DNA of 64,000 nucleotides from Proales similis. Lineage: Eukaryota; Rotifera; Eurotatoria; Ploima; Proalidae. The notes under the pieces were generated by a model. The model did no database searches. It worked only from the letters and a program-made list of their open reading frames with translations, and was not told the DNA's origin. The DNA is taken from NCBI GenBank assembly GCA_019059635.1, contig JAGVRJ010000002.1:1860001-1924000 (forward strand). The letters run 5' to 3'. This document shows positions 35,918 through 45,275 of this stretch, in pieces. A program made the position numbers and the translations under genes. The first letter of the stretch is position 1. The number at the start of each line of letters is the position of its first letter.

Positions 35918-36245
35918 AGTTGCCAATCGAGATGAGATGTTTTCTTTAAAGGCGCACGAACACTCACACTCGTACCTCGCTTCAAGTCGGTCGCATAATT
36001 TCAAGTCAAATTTGGCCTTAATTATTCATTCGTCGAATCGCTCACATGCATTAGACTAGGTGTTTGTCCTGAGTCATCTAAATCTAGAAGAAGCGAAGAG
36101 AAACCACTGATTCTGTAGGCTTGCGTTTCTTTATTCAATTTAACAAAAGAAGAACTAACAGTTTCTCATTCTCGTTTATTCAAGCTATCAAATAGCTTTG
36201 GTTCTTGGAATTTTCAAACAAACAAAAGTGAAGCTCACGTGAAGT
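35918..36245. other. Intergenic gap, no gene seen
   Basis: Presumed UBE2J2 promoter plus NOP10 3' UTR. A minus-strand AATAAA is present at 36175-36180. No coding frame on either strand. Confidence 0.55.
36175..36180 (-). terminator. AATAAA polyadenylation signal of NOP10
   Basis: Minus-strand AATAAA about 65 nt past the NOP10 stop. Confidence 0.5.
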
Positions 36246-36504
36246 TCACATTTTTGGCACGGGCTGCTGGGTGATGAGCAAGTTGAAACGCTTCTTGACC
36301 GTGATGCGCTGTCTGGAGTACTTGTCGTCGGGCGAGAATCGTGCCGGATGTGACGAGACTGTGGGCTTGCCGTCAGGGCTTTCTCTCTGACCAAGTTTGG
36401 ATAATGAAACGAAACTGAGTGCGCACAAGTGAAAGGATTTGCTTGTTTACCTTAAAAGTGTAGACACGCTCGCCTTTTTGGTTGAGGTAGTGCTTCAGGT
36501 ACAT
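36246..36504 (-). CDS. NOP10: H/ACA ribonucleoprotein subunit NOP10
   Basis: Small core protein of box H/ACA RNPs, which guide pseudouridylation of rRNA and snRNA and stabilise telomerase RNA. Two exons (36504-36451 and 36386-36246) give exactly 64 residues, the same as the human protein. Exon 1 encodes [18 protein letters not shown]; exon 2 carries the invariant [20 protein letters not shown] and [12 protein letters not shown]. The 64-nt intron splits the protein right after the first beta-hairpin. Like other eukaryotic NOP10 it lacks the archaeal four-cysteine zinc ribbon. Start and stop are unambiguous. Confidence 0.96.
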
Positions 36505-36638
36505 GGTTGCTTGGTTGCTTTAAAAAAAAAACTATATTCTTAGTCTCTTCTATTCTCCGCATTGCTTCCAAAGTAGATCAAAACTTTGGCTATTTCACAC
36601 AACTTGCGTTTGTTTCTACAAAAAAAAAGTGAACAAAC

Positions 36639-36644
36639 TTTATT
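36639..36644 (-). terminator. AATAAA polyadenylation signal of CIR1-like gene
   Basis: Minus-strand AATAAA 40 nt past the stop codon. Confidence 0.5.
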
Positions 36645-36683
36645 TTTACAACAAATTGAAAAAGAGCGCGGTTTTAAATTTTG

Positions 36684-37499
36684 TTAAGAATCGACGACTC
36701 GTTTCCTCTGTTTATCAACCAGGCGAAGAAGTCGCTTGAGAATGTATTTCTTCTGCTTTTTCGGCAGTCCCCGAAGCATGTCAAGAGTCAAAGAGGTTTT
36801 CTCATCCTCATCAATTGGTTCTTGTTTGATCGGAGCTGGCTTGGCTGCCTCGCTCTGGGAAGCGCTAGTCGACTGGCCAGGGAGCGCAGTACGCTCCAGC
36901 TTGAAGTTGTCGAGTACGTTTCGATTTTCGTCATCTAATCGCGATTTGCCGTATAAAGGGCAAACTCGGTCGGTGATTGCGTGTCCCCATCTCTTGCACT
37001 TCAAGCATTGAACGTTTTTACGCGGCTCACGCGTGCTTGCACTTTCCACTGGCGCTTCTTCGCTCACTGGCACGTGACTGTCTTGCTCTTTGGGCACGAG
37101 ATTATTCGATATTGCAAACATTTAGAGAAGCTCAACAAAATCTACCTTTAAATGATCCAGGAGCGTTGTACATAAACGCCAGACCGAGTCGAGCCTTTTC
37201 GTCGCCCATAAGCTGCCTGGCGATCATTGATTAAAATAAAACTGTCGACCTGAGAACCCAAAATCTACTTACTTGTTGCTAAAGATTTCCTGTTCCCGCT
37301 CATACTGGTCGCGAAGGTCCTGTTGACGCTTCTTCTCTGCAGCCGCCTGCTGCTGGGCTTGGTAGAGCTAAGGAAAACGGTTCAATTAGCACGAACGAGA
37401 TCGAAAGAGCTGCGAGCTCTAAATTACTCTTTTCTGGTTCTCGATGTTGGTCGGATGGAACCATTTTTTGGACATGTAATTCTCGAAACCCTTGCCCAT
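36684..37499 (-). CDS. CIR1: CIR1-like corepressor (CBF1/RBPJ-interacting corepressor)
   Basis: Four exons: 37499-37428, 37367-37273, 37216-37146 and 37087-36684; 213 residues. The N-terminus MGKGFENYMSKKWFHPTNIE and LRDQYEREQEIFSNKQLMGDE, then LGLAFMYNAPG, matches the Cir_N domain. A zinc-knuckle-like block VQCLKCKRWGHAITDRVCPL corresponds to [20 protein letters not shown] of human CIR1. The C-terminal basic helix (LPKKQKKYILKRLLRLVDKQ) is also conserved. CIR1 bridges RBPJ to histone deacetylases in Notch target repression and also associates with spliceosomes. The long Ser/Arg/Lys tail of vertebrate CIR1 is missing. The acceptor of exon 4 (AAAG) is A-rich but the only one that keeps frame. 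Confidence 0.92.
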
Positions 37500-37758
37500 T
37501 TTGCTGCTCTGATTTCACCACGGTCTCGAGCACGATTCAAAGAAAGCAATGGTGTTTTAACCCTCTTATGTGCAATTTCAAGAGAAACGTGCCCCGAGTA
37601 CATTTTAAGGAAACATTCGAGTGTCGCAGAACTAACCAAACATTTGTTTAGATGCGGTTTTGTGGTTTTGAAATTCGTTCGGTTTCCTCTCATTTTTCTG
37701 TTTTTATTCATTTTGAAAACTTTGAGTATTTACAATTTTTATATTTGAATATGCTCGA

Positions 37759-38967
37759 TCAGGCAAGGCCGAAGTGACCTTGATTTTCACTGTTCCAGGC
37801 CGCTATAAACGCTGACAATCTGCTGCCAATTTTAAAGTTTTCGGCGCACAACAAATAAGCCGGTGAGGATTTGGAAAAAGCGTTTAGACAGCCCTTTTTA
37901 GATGGAATGCCATCAAAGTAATCAAAGGCACTGTTTAGATCGAGACCGGCCTTAAAGGCCAAATAGCCGGTCAGATAAGATGGAGCAAAGTTGATCATGT
38001 AGGGCGAGCGCAGAGCAGTTGACCAAAGCTTGTGCGCCGCGCTGCTACTCAACATCCAACCAAGATTAGAGCAATATTTTCCAGTGAACTGATTTGCTAT
38101 CTGAGACGAGTGAGGGTCAGTTGAGTTGCTGCTGCTTGAATCCAATTTAGCTTTCAGATCAGACTGGTCTGTTTGGTTACGTTTATCATAGACTTCTTTG
38201 AAAAATATAGGCAGAACATTGGCAAGTTTTTCGTCTATCAAGTCGCACTCTCCCATTATAATTGAATCGTTCAATTGCTGCTTGAAATTCGAGAAAAGAT
38301 TCAAATTGAGAACGGCCGAGTCGCTGATTATGAACACTCGTTGGGCCACCGGACAAAAAGTAAGAGCCCAACGAATGGCGATCAGGGCCTTGCTGCTCCA
38401 GCTCTCATCGTCGTCTGGCATGTTCACTTGAATTATGTCAGAGTGTTCGTTAATTTCCTTTTTCAACAAGCCATCTTTTGAATCGTTGCTGCTTGAATAG
38501 ACCGGATTGCCGATCACAAACAGCAACTTAGACTTGAGCTGCTTCCATTTGGCCAGCTCTTTGCCCCATGTTCGTCGAGCAGCTGCTCGGTTGAGCAAGT
38601 TTTCCGCACGACTTATGCTCAATATTACGTAGTCTAGATGAGTGCTCTCGTGTAGGCCCTCTCTCAGGTTCTTATTCAGCAGACCGTGCATAACTGCAAA
38701 ATCCTCGTGAATACTGGCCTCAGCATTCTGATAGCAAGATCGAGCCGAAGCCTCTAGATAGTCGTAATCAAGTACGCTCGGCACCATCAGTTTTTTTATT
38801 CCTTCCAGGTCTGCCTCCGAGTACAAGTGCGAGCCGAGACGAAACGACGGAAAGTAGCTGCTCAGACTCGGATCGTGTCGACCCATGTACCAGAAGTAAA
38901 CGATGAAAACAAACGCAAAAGTGCTCAAAAAGTAAATTCTCCAAAATTTTGTCAGCCGGTACAACAT
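37759..38967 (-). CDS. GT31 (beta-1,3-galactosyltransferase-like) protein lacking the DxD motif
   Basis: Intronless, 402 residues from the ATG at 38967. A short cytoplasmic tail and one N-terminal helix (FWRIYFLSTFAFVFIVYFWY) give a type II Golgi topology. GT31 landmarks are present: AAARRTWGKELAKWKQLKSK, LLFVIGNPV, HSDIIQVNMPDDDESWSSKA then IAIRWALTFCP, and YCSNLGWMLSSSAAHKLW. The metal-binding triad (VDDDVFVN in active enzymes) reads ISDSAVLN, and the EDVYVG block that carries the catalytic acid reads APSYLTGY. The fold family is therefore clear but catalytic activity is doubtful. It could be a chaperone-like or structural relative, as Cosmc is for core-1 synthase. The exact subfamily is not resolved. 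Confidence 0.8.
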   Translation of the reverse strand: MLYRLTKFWRIYFLSTFAFVFIVYFWYMGRHDPSLSSYFPSFRLGSHLYSEADLEGIKKLMVPSVLDYDYLEASARSCYQNAEASIHEDFAVMHGLLNKNLREGLHESTHLDYVILSISRAENLLNRAAARRTWGKELAKWKQLKSKLLFVIGNPVYSSSNDSKDGLLKKEINEHSDIIQVNMPDDDESWSSKALIAIRWALTFCPVAQRVFIISDSAVLNLNLFSNFKQQLNDSIIMGECDLIDEKLANVLPIFFKEVYDKRNQTDQSDLKAKLDSSSSNSTDPHSSQIANQFTGKYCSNLGWMLSSSAAHKLWSTALRSPYMINFAPSYLTGYLAFKAGLDLNSAFDYFDGIPSKKGCLNAFSKSSPAYLLCAENFKIGSRLSAFIAAWNSENQGHFGLA

Positions 38968-39161
38968 GATGATTCGGTGCTCTAAACACAAATCGGTCAG
39001 TAAGAAGCGTTGAGAAATTGTGGCGAAGAATTTTCAAGTTCTTGCGCGTTCTGTTTTCAATTTAGAGAACGGACTTTGTTTCTTGTATTCAAAGTGAATA
39101 AAACTAAATGGGTTGAAACAAAATGTGAAGAAAACATAAATATGATGAAAGAAATCGCTTT

Positions 39162-41504
39162 CTAAAGTTTGGCGTTAAATGGAAGACGCGGCGAAAATGC
39201 AGGCGACAGTGAGTTGTTGCAACAGACCAGTGAAGTTAAATTACGTCTAAATGAATCGTCGAGTGTTTTGAGCCTTCCAACGAGGCCACTCAACGCAGAC
39301 AAGTCTATTCTAATGCAAGTATTTGCTGCTCTAGCTACTGCTGCTGTTGCCTGCTCCTTTTTGATTACTCCAAGCTGACTCAGACTGAGCAGAGCGTTGT
39401 TTATGAAATTTAGCGAGAGAATTTCAAAATCGAACCGGAGCAGCGGCTCAGCTCTAGCCAGAGACCCAGCCCTGAACTCGTTCATTTGGTCGAACACGGA
39501 CTGCTGAACGCTTTTGGCCAGGGTCTGTTGACTCGAATAAGTGTCCTGCCCTTTTGAGTAAAGAAGCTCGAATATGTGCAGGTAGTTGGCGATTGTGGAA
39601 TGAACACTTCGAGCCAAAATTAGATATTGGTCTAGATTGTAGTCGACGAGCTCGAAGCGATTCATGCTTGAGTTGCTTCTTATTAAATTCGCATGCAGCA
39701 AATAATTTAGCGCATCTTTAAAGTCTTTTTTGATTTCGCTCGGGTTGAATATGAACTCTCTGTTGAGCAGTGCGCAACTAAATGAAAACTGGTCGCTTGT
39801 GCCCTTGAAATGATCGCTGCCGATCCAGGCTTTGTTCAAATCGGCCGTCTCCAGTTGATTGGCCAGGATTGTCCAGCTGAGTATGGAAATTCGAACCACA
39901 AAGTTTATGAGCTGATTGCGATAAGAGCACACTGCCAAATAGATTGACGCACTGTCAAACAAGCTGCTTCGGGTGCGCTCATCAGAATGCGGCTGTCTTA
40001 TGCTGACGAACAGTTGATCGACGTCAGGCTGCTGCTGAGAGACAGCTGCCTGCTCCTTGTGCTGCCTTGGTTGGCTCGAATTCTGGCTTTGAATGACAAA
40101 CACGTTTGAATGAAGCTTAAGATTGTCCAGAGCGAGCTGTTTGACTGCATCCAGCTCACTCATGCCCTGATTTATTGGCCAGTAGACCTTAATGCCCAGA
40201 TTGAGCAAAGTTCTCTTGAGCTTGTCCATTTGAATGCACAAATCGGACAAGGAGATCGAACGTTCACTTTCGAATATTCCACTGGGTAAGACGGCCTGGA
40301 GAACGCAGGTGCTCAAAATAGAAACAGGCTGAACAACCTGATTGCGCATCATCTCAATGAGAAGAACATAAGAAAGCGAATTAATGGACTTGTGCTGGCC
40401 TGGCGTGAGCTCGAACACAAACGACGGAGTTAGAGTGTGTGAGAGGCGATTGTTTAAATTTGGCCCTTCGATCTGAGCGAGTAGTTGACGCAGACTGACT
40501 GGCCGGCCGAAGTTGATAAACAGAGATCCGTACGATTCAGACAAGATCGCTCGGGCCTTGAGTAGACCGCTCACCGTTTCTTTGGGCTTTGGGATTCCGA
40601 GCAGTTCGTTCGAGTAGAGCATTTCCTCGAGTAGACGTTCGTAGGTGAGGCCCACAGGAATGAAGTAAATGTCTTCGCAGCGGTGACCTTTCATGAATAG
40701 CTCGACACAAGTCGAGAGCATGCCTTGCTTGGGCGGCAGACTCTTCGACGTTCGACTGCGAGTTCCTTCGATGAAAAACTCGAGCGGCCGATCGCAGTTG
40801 CGCAAGTGCTCTTGAACGTACTGATGAAACACAGCCCAGTAGAGCTGATCGGAGCCGAACGAGCGGCGAATGTAAAATGCGCCGCAGCCGCGCATAATCT
40901 CGCTAATCAGGGAAAGGCCCAGAAAGTCTTGGCCGGCCGCTATGGTCGGCAACTGTACATTCTTGTGGAACAGAATTATCGACAGGATTATGAAATCCAT
41001 GTAACTACGATGCAGCGGCAGCAGAATGGTCGGATGGGTCTTGATGACCTCTAGATTGGCGAGGATGTCCGCGTTGTAGAAAATGTGCTCATAGATCTTG
41101 CTGAGCACTTTGATCGTCAGATAGCCTGCGAATCGCACATGCGTGAGATTGAAATTGTGGCCCATCTCGTCCACTATCTTGCGGGCCTCTTTCTCGTACT
41201 CGTCGCGTTTTGACTTGAGCAGAATGCGGCGTCGTTCTTCGTCTCTGTCCACCGCCGGCAGAGTGTTCTTTCTCTCCGCTTCTTTGCCCAGCTGAATTGC
41301 GCTCAGATCGTCGTCCTGATGCTTTTGCACCAACTGGTCTATAACATGACGCAGTCGGGCGCTTTTCACCACGTCCTGCTTCAGCTGTTCCGGCGTGCGA
41401 TTCTGTTTGAAAAGATTTTCCATGAACTCTTTCTTGCTGCTTATCCACAGCAGCTCGCCGCCCGAGCTCTTTATCTCTTGCAGCAGATCCACAAAACCGT
41501 CCAT
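39162..41504 (-). CDS. GNPAT: Dihydroxyacetone phosphate acyltransferase (peroxisomal)
   Basis: First enzyme of ether-lipid (plasmalogen) synthesis; acylates dihydroxyacetone phosphate inside peroxisomes. Intronless, 780 residues, somewhat longer than human GNPAT (680). All four acyltransferase blocks are visible: I PLHRSYMDFIILS (HX4D), II GCGAFYIRRSFGSD, III FFIEGTRSRTSK, and IV IYFIPVGLTYERLLE. The N-terminal region EARKIVDEMGHNFNLTHVRF is typical of the GPAT/DHAPAT family. The final residues NAKL end in AKL, a peroxisomal targeting signal type 1, which separates this from mitochondrial GPAT. A CT microsatellite sits 60 nt upstream of the start. It lies between the GT31 and Kv2 genes on the same strand; no functional link. 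Confidence 0.95.
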   Translation of the reverse strand: MDGFVDLLQEIKSSGGELLWISSKKEFMENLFKQNRTPEQLKQDVVKSARLRHVIDQLVQKHQDDDLSAIQLGKEAERKNTLPAVDRDEERRRILLKSKRDEYEKEARKIVDEMGHNFNLTHVRFAGYLTIKVLSKIYEHIFYNADILANLEVIKTHPTILLPLHRSYMDFIILSIILFHKNVQLPTIAAGQDFLGLSLISEIMRGCGAFYIRRSFGSDQLYWAVFHQYVQEHLRNCDRPLEFFIEGTRSRTSKSLPPKQGMLSTCVELFMKGHRCEDIYFIPVGLTYERLLEEMLYSNELLGIPKPKETVSGLLKARAILSESYGSLFINFGRPVSLRQLLAQIEGPNLNNRLSHTLTPSFVFELTPGQHKSINSLSYVLLIEMMRNQVVQPVSILSTCVLQAVLPSGIFESERSISLSDLCIQMDKLKRTLLNLGIKVYWPINQGMSELDAVKQLALDNLKLHSNVFVIQSQNSSQPRQHKEQAAVSQQQPDVDQLFVSIRQPHSDERTRSSLFDSASIYLAVCSYRNQLINFVVRISILSWTILANQLETADLNKAWIGSDHFKGTSDQFSFSCALLNREFIFNPSEIKKDFKDALNYLLHANLIRSNSSMNRFELVDYNLDQYLILARSVHSTIANYLHIFELLYSKGQDTYSSQQTLAKSVQQSVFDQMNEFRAGSLARAEPLLRFDFEILSLNFINNALLSLSQLGVIKKEQATAAVARAANTCIRIDLSALSGLVGRLKTLDDSFRRNLTSLVCCNNSLSPAFSPRLPFNAKL

Positions 41505-42090
41505 TCCCTCTATCTCTATTTATCTAGATCGCTTTTGTTCACTTAGTTTCTTGATTGCTCACTCACTCTCTCTCTCTCTGTCTATAGCTAACTCTGCCTC
41601 TTTTTCTCGTTATTCTTTTGCATTCTGCACGCAGTTAATTATTCACATCGGCTGCTGCGGTTGCTTGTCTCCGACCGAGTAAATCGCTGAGCGCCTTTGA
41701 CGAACGAGGCGCTCGTTTTGACTTAATTCGCCACAAATAAATGAGCAAATTATCGCACGAGCAATGAAATCATTTTTTTAGTTTTGGGGGGCCCGGATTC
41801 TATTTCAAAATATGCCGCAATCAAATAGACGAGAACATGTTTTTCAAATTTCAACTGATCTAACAATCTAATTCGACACCGCTCCTCGCCCTCTTCTCTT
41901 GCTGGATATTCTTGCTTGCCAAGCTTCGAGCGTGTTCTAATTTCGATTTTTTGAGGTCTAGATCAAAGCAATTCCAGTGAAAAGGATGTATTGAGTTGAG
42001 CTGTTTTCAAATGAATATTGTCTGTACAGCACGGCTTAGAATAAGAAAAAAAAAAAACAAGACCGACGACCGGTGCCTGATGTCGCAAAT
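41505..42090. other. Intergenic gap with CT microsatellite
   Basis: GNPAT upstream region and Kv2 3' flank. CT run at about 41567-41580. Nothing coding is seen. Confidence 0.55.
41567..41580. repeat. (CT)n microsatellite
   Basis: Short perfect CT run, GA on the GNPAT coding strand, about 60 nt upstream of the GNPAT start. Confidence 0.9.
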
Positions 42091-43971
42091 TCAAAGTGGC
42101 AAGAACGTAATTTCGTTCCGAGGTGCTCGCGTTTCACTGTTTGACACCCGGCTCTCTGACTCGATGTCGGCTGCGATTTTCATTAGTTGGGAAACATTGT
42201 CGCGCGCCTTTCGACGCTCCTCTTTGAATTTCATCGTTTTCTCGCGTCGCTTTTGCTCTTTGTAGAATTCGGTGAAGTTATTTACAATAATTGGAATCCT
42301 AGGTCAGAATGCGAACTGAGAAAGAAAGCAGATTAGAGCGGAGAGAGTTGTCTAGTTACGGCAATGCGATCACAAGGACGCCACATATGCAGCAGAGGGC
42401 TCCGATTACTTTGCCCAGCGGAGTGATCGGATACATGTCTCCGTAGCCGACAGTGGTCATGGTGATGACTGCCCACCTGTTTTAAGTCACATAAAGTCAG
42501 CAACAGGTACAAGCGAACGCCAATCGAGGCCCAAAAAGACGAAAAAAAGTACAACAACAAAAATATCACTTACCAAAACGATTCGGGTATGGAAGTGAAC
42601 TGAGTGCTCGGCGAGTCTTTTTCTGCAAAATAGGCAAGGCTCGAGAATATGAGAACGGCGATGGTCAAAAACATCATGAGCAAGCCGAGCTCTTTGTGGC
42701 TACGTTGAAGCGTGTGTCCGAGCGATTTGAGGCCGGTCGAGTGGCGAGCAAGCTTGAATATGCGAAATATGCGCAGCACTCTGAACAAAGTGAGCACTCG
42801 ACGCGCATTGTCCAAATCGGCGTAGCGGTTGGCGAACAAGACCGATAAGTAATAGGGAAGTATTGAGATCAGATCGATGATGTTCAAGGGGCTCTTGAGG
42901 AATTTCAGTATATTGGGCGAGGAGAATATGCGCAGCAAGAACTCGAGAGTGAACCAGGCGATGCAGATGCCTTCGATGCGCTCGAAAATCGGATTGTCTT
43001 CGAGCTTCAATTCTTCGTTCTGGCCAGTGTTAGTCTCGTTCAAAGTGCCGGACGATGCTTTCACTTGAAGCTCTGGTATGCTGTTCAATGTCAATGTAAC
43101 GCACGAGAGAACAATGAAGAATATTGAGATCATGGTGATAATCTTTCAGACGAACGAGACTAGGTCAGAAGAGTTCTAGCAGAGTTTGGTAAAAGAGCAG
43201 ACTTACCCGCGCCGCGCCTGAAGTCTGCGGATTTTCCATCAAGTCCCAGACGCGCTTTCGCGCCGCCGGAAAAGGCCCACTGAACTTTTCCTCGAACAAA
43301 TGCTCGCGCTCGGCTTCCTCTTCGCGTTTTATCTCGTCCATGACGGTGTCCTTTCGTTGGTGGAATTTCAAGTAGCAGCATGGCTCCAACAGACATTCGT
43401 CAATGCCCCAGTAGACGAGCTCTTCGTGAAACGAAATGATGCAGACATCGTCGACCAAATGCAATTTTCCTGTTCGATAGAAATTGAGCACCGAGCAGAA
43501 CGAGCTCGGATGTCGATCGAAGAAGAGCTCGTTTTGCGCTTGGTTCAAATCATCGCACAGAGATTCGATCTCTTGGATTGAGCTGGCGAATCGAATTCGA
43601 CCCAAGCGGCTCTCGGGCAGTTTTTCAAGGGTGCGCCAGTGCACCTCGTGTCTTACACCGCCCACGTTCAATGTGACTCGCTTATGATGCCGATTGAGAA
43701 CTGGATCGATGTGAATCATGGGCCTCATGGCATTCAGCTTCAGACTCGAAGATGTTTTGTTGCGTTTTTTCTTCAGCAAAGGGCCGAATCGCTTCGACCA
43801 CTCTTCTTGAGTGGCATAATTGTGCAGCGATTGAAACGAATTATTTCGCATCAGACTGGCGGTGATTGTCTTGCGCCATGAGCTGACGCTTGCCTGATCG
43901 CTCTCTTTAAGCGGAGTAGTTTCTTCCGACTTGGCACCCTTGAGGGCGTCCGGCTCTTGCTTGCTCGCCAT
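42091..43971 (-). CDS. Shab: Voltage-gated potassium channel alpha subunit, Kv2/Shab class
   Basis: Delayed-rectifier channel subunit. Four exons: 43971-43207, 43142-42574, 42476-42360 and 42298-42091; 552 residues. The T1 domain ([20 protein letters not shown]) has the zinc motif HX5CX20CC of non-Shaker channels and the Kv2-like DELxxWGID pattern. S1-S6 are complete. S4 reads [20 protein letters not shown]. The pore has [12 protein letters not shown], and S6 ends [20 protein letters not shown], with the PxP bend. The block [15 protein letters not shown] and [20 protein letters not shown] assign it to Kv2 rather than Kv1, 3 or 4. The cytoplasmic tail after S6 is only about 60 residues, far shorter than in vertebrate Kv2.1, so the clustering domain is absent. 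Confidence 0.95.
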
Positions 43972-44841
43972 TTTGATGAGTAGGCCGATGATCGAACTGG
44001 ACTCACATCCGAGTCCAGTTCCGATGTGCCGTCAAATTGCCTACGCTGGTAACTGTCATACGCCTCTAAGAGAACAGCTCTACTCGAATGAGAGAAGAAG
44101 AAAAAAATCGAAAAATTATCTATTTTGCAGCCAGCTGAAATAAGCCTGCTTTCAAGCACAAACAAGCCAAATCGAAGGCAACCGGGGGCGATAATTAAGC
44201 GTGCTAAGGTTAGATAAATATTCCAAGCAATCTGAGATAAATTGCATCGCTTCAATTGAAAGATAAACGCCCCGAGCCGTTTTGGAGCCAGCAAGCTTTC
44301 TCTCGTTCACTCTCTTTCTTTCCCGCGCCCTCTATCTCCGCCCGTCTCTCTCTCTCTCCCCCTTCTCTCTTAATTTGGATTTGTGTGAGCAAACGATTGA
44401 ACGCTTGTTTGTCGGTTTGTTTTAGTGAGTGCGAAATGTTATGGGAAAGGGGTTCCCGATTGATTGAAAGCGTGCGTCTATTGCGGCCGCCAACCAATCT
44501 CAAGTTTTTCATCTGAAGGCCAGATTTTGAAAAAAGAATAAAACGATGATTTTGAAGCGCAGCGTGTTATTATGATGACATTCCAACTTGCAGCAGCAGC
44601 CATAGACACACTATCATTTATAGGAATCAAGAATCTCATTTATGAGCTCTGATGAGCAAACAGACGGCCGTTTCATGCAACAAAAGAAGCTCGCCGATAA
44701 TAGAAATTGATTAAAACTGGCGTATGCACGCAGTAACCAATGCCCCAGAGTGTCAATCAGTTACTTAAAACTCAAATAAACAAAGATATTGATCTTCAGA
44801 CGTATGTACTACGTAGATTGAATTTCGCGCCTTGGCATTTC

Positions 44842-44860
44842 TGGCAGGCAGGCAGGCAGG
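44842..44860. repeat. (GGCA)n tetranucleotide repeat
   Basis: Four to five perfect GGCA units in the Kv2-BDP1 spacer. Confidence 0.85.
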
Positions 44861-45224
44861 AGAAGGGCTAAGATAAGCCGAGTGAGTGATTCACTCGCTT
44901 GTTCTCGCCAATATATACAAACAGAGACACTGAAGGGCTGAATAGATGCCGGGGCCTGACGTTCATGCCTCGTTTGCGGACATAAATCAAAATTCAATTT
45001 CCATTCTGACGATGTGACAACTTAATACGGTCAGCCGAATTAATCATGAATAAAGACGCGTATATTTCAAGTTCACTTGCGCTATGCCACTGGCCTCTCT
45101 AAAATTACACTTCTCATTTGAATATAAATGAGCCGATCTGATGCGCCAGTGAGCGCCTCTATCCCTCTAATATTATGCTCGCACCTTCTGTTTGCTTCCG
45201 AATCGAAGCCGACGTTGATTTGAC

Positions 45225-45275
45225 GGGCTGGCGGTCGGGCTGGCTGACTGGCTTGCTTGCTGGCTGGCTGGCTGG
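45225..45275. repeat. Imperfect (GGCT)n tandem array
   Basis: About eleven GGCT/GGCTT/GACT units in tandem in the Kv2-BDP1 spacer. Confidence 0.85.

Noticed and set aside
44252-44516. Two 86-codon ORFs on opposite strands at the CT tract
   Set aside because: Both open only because the CT/GA repeat lacks stops.
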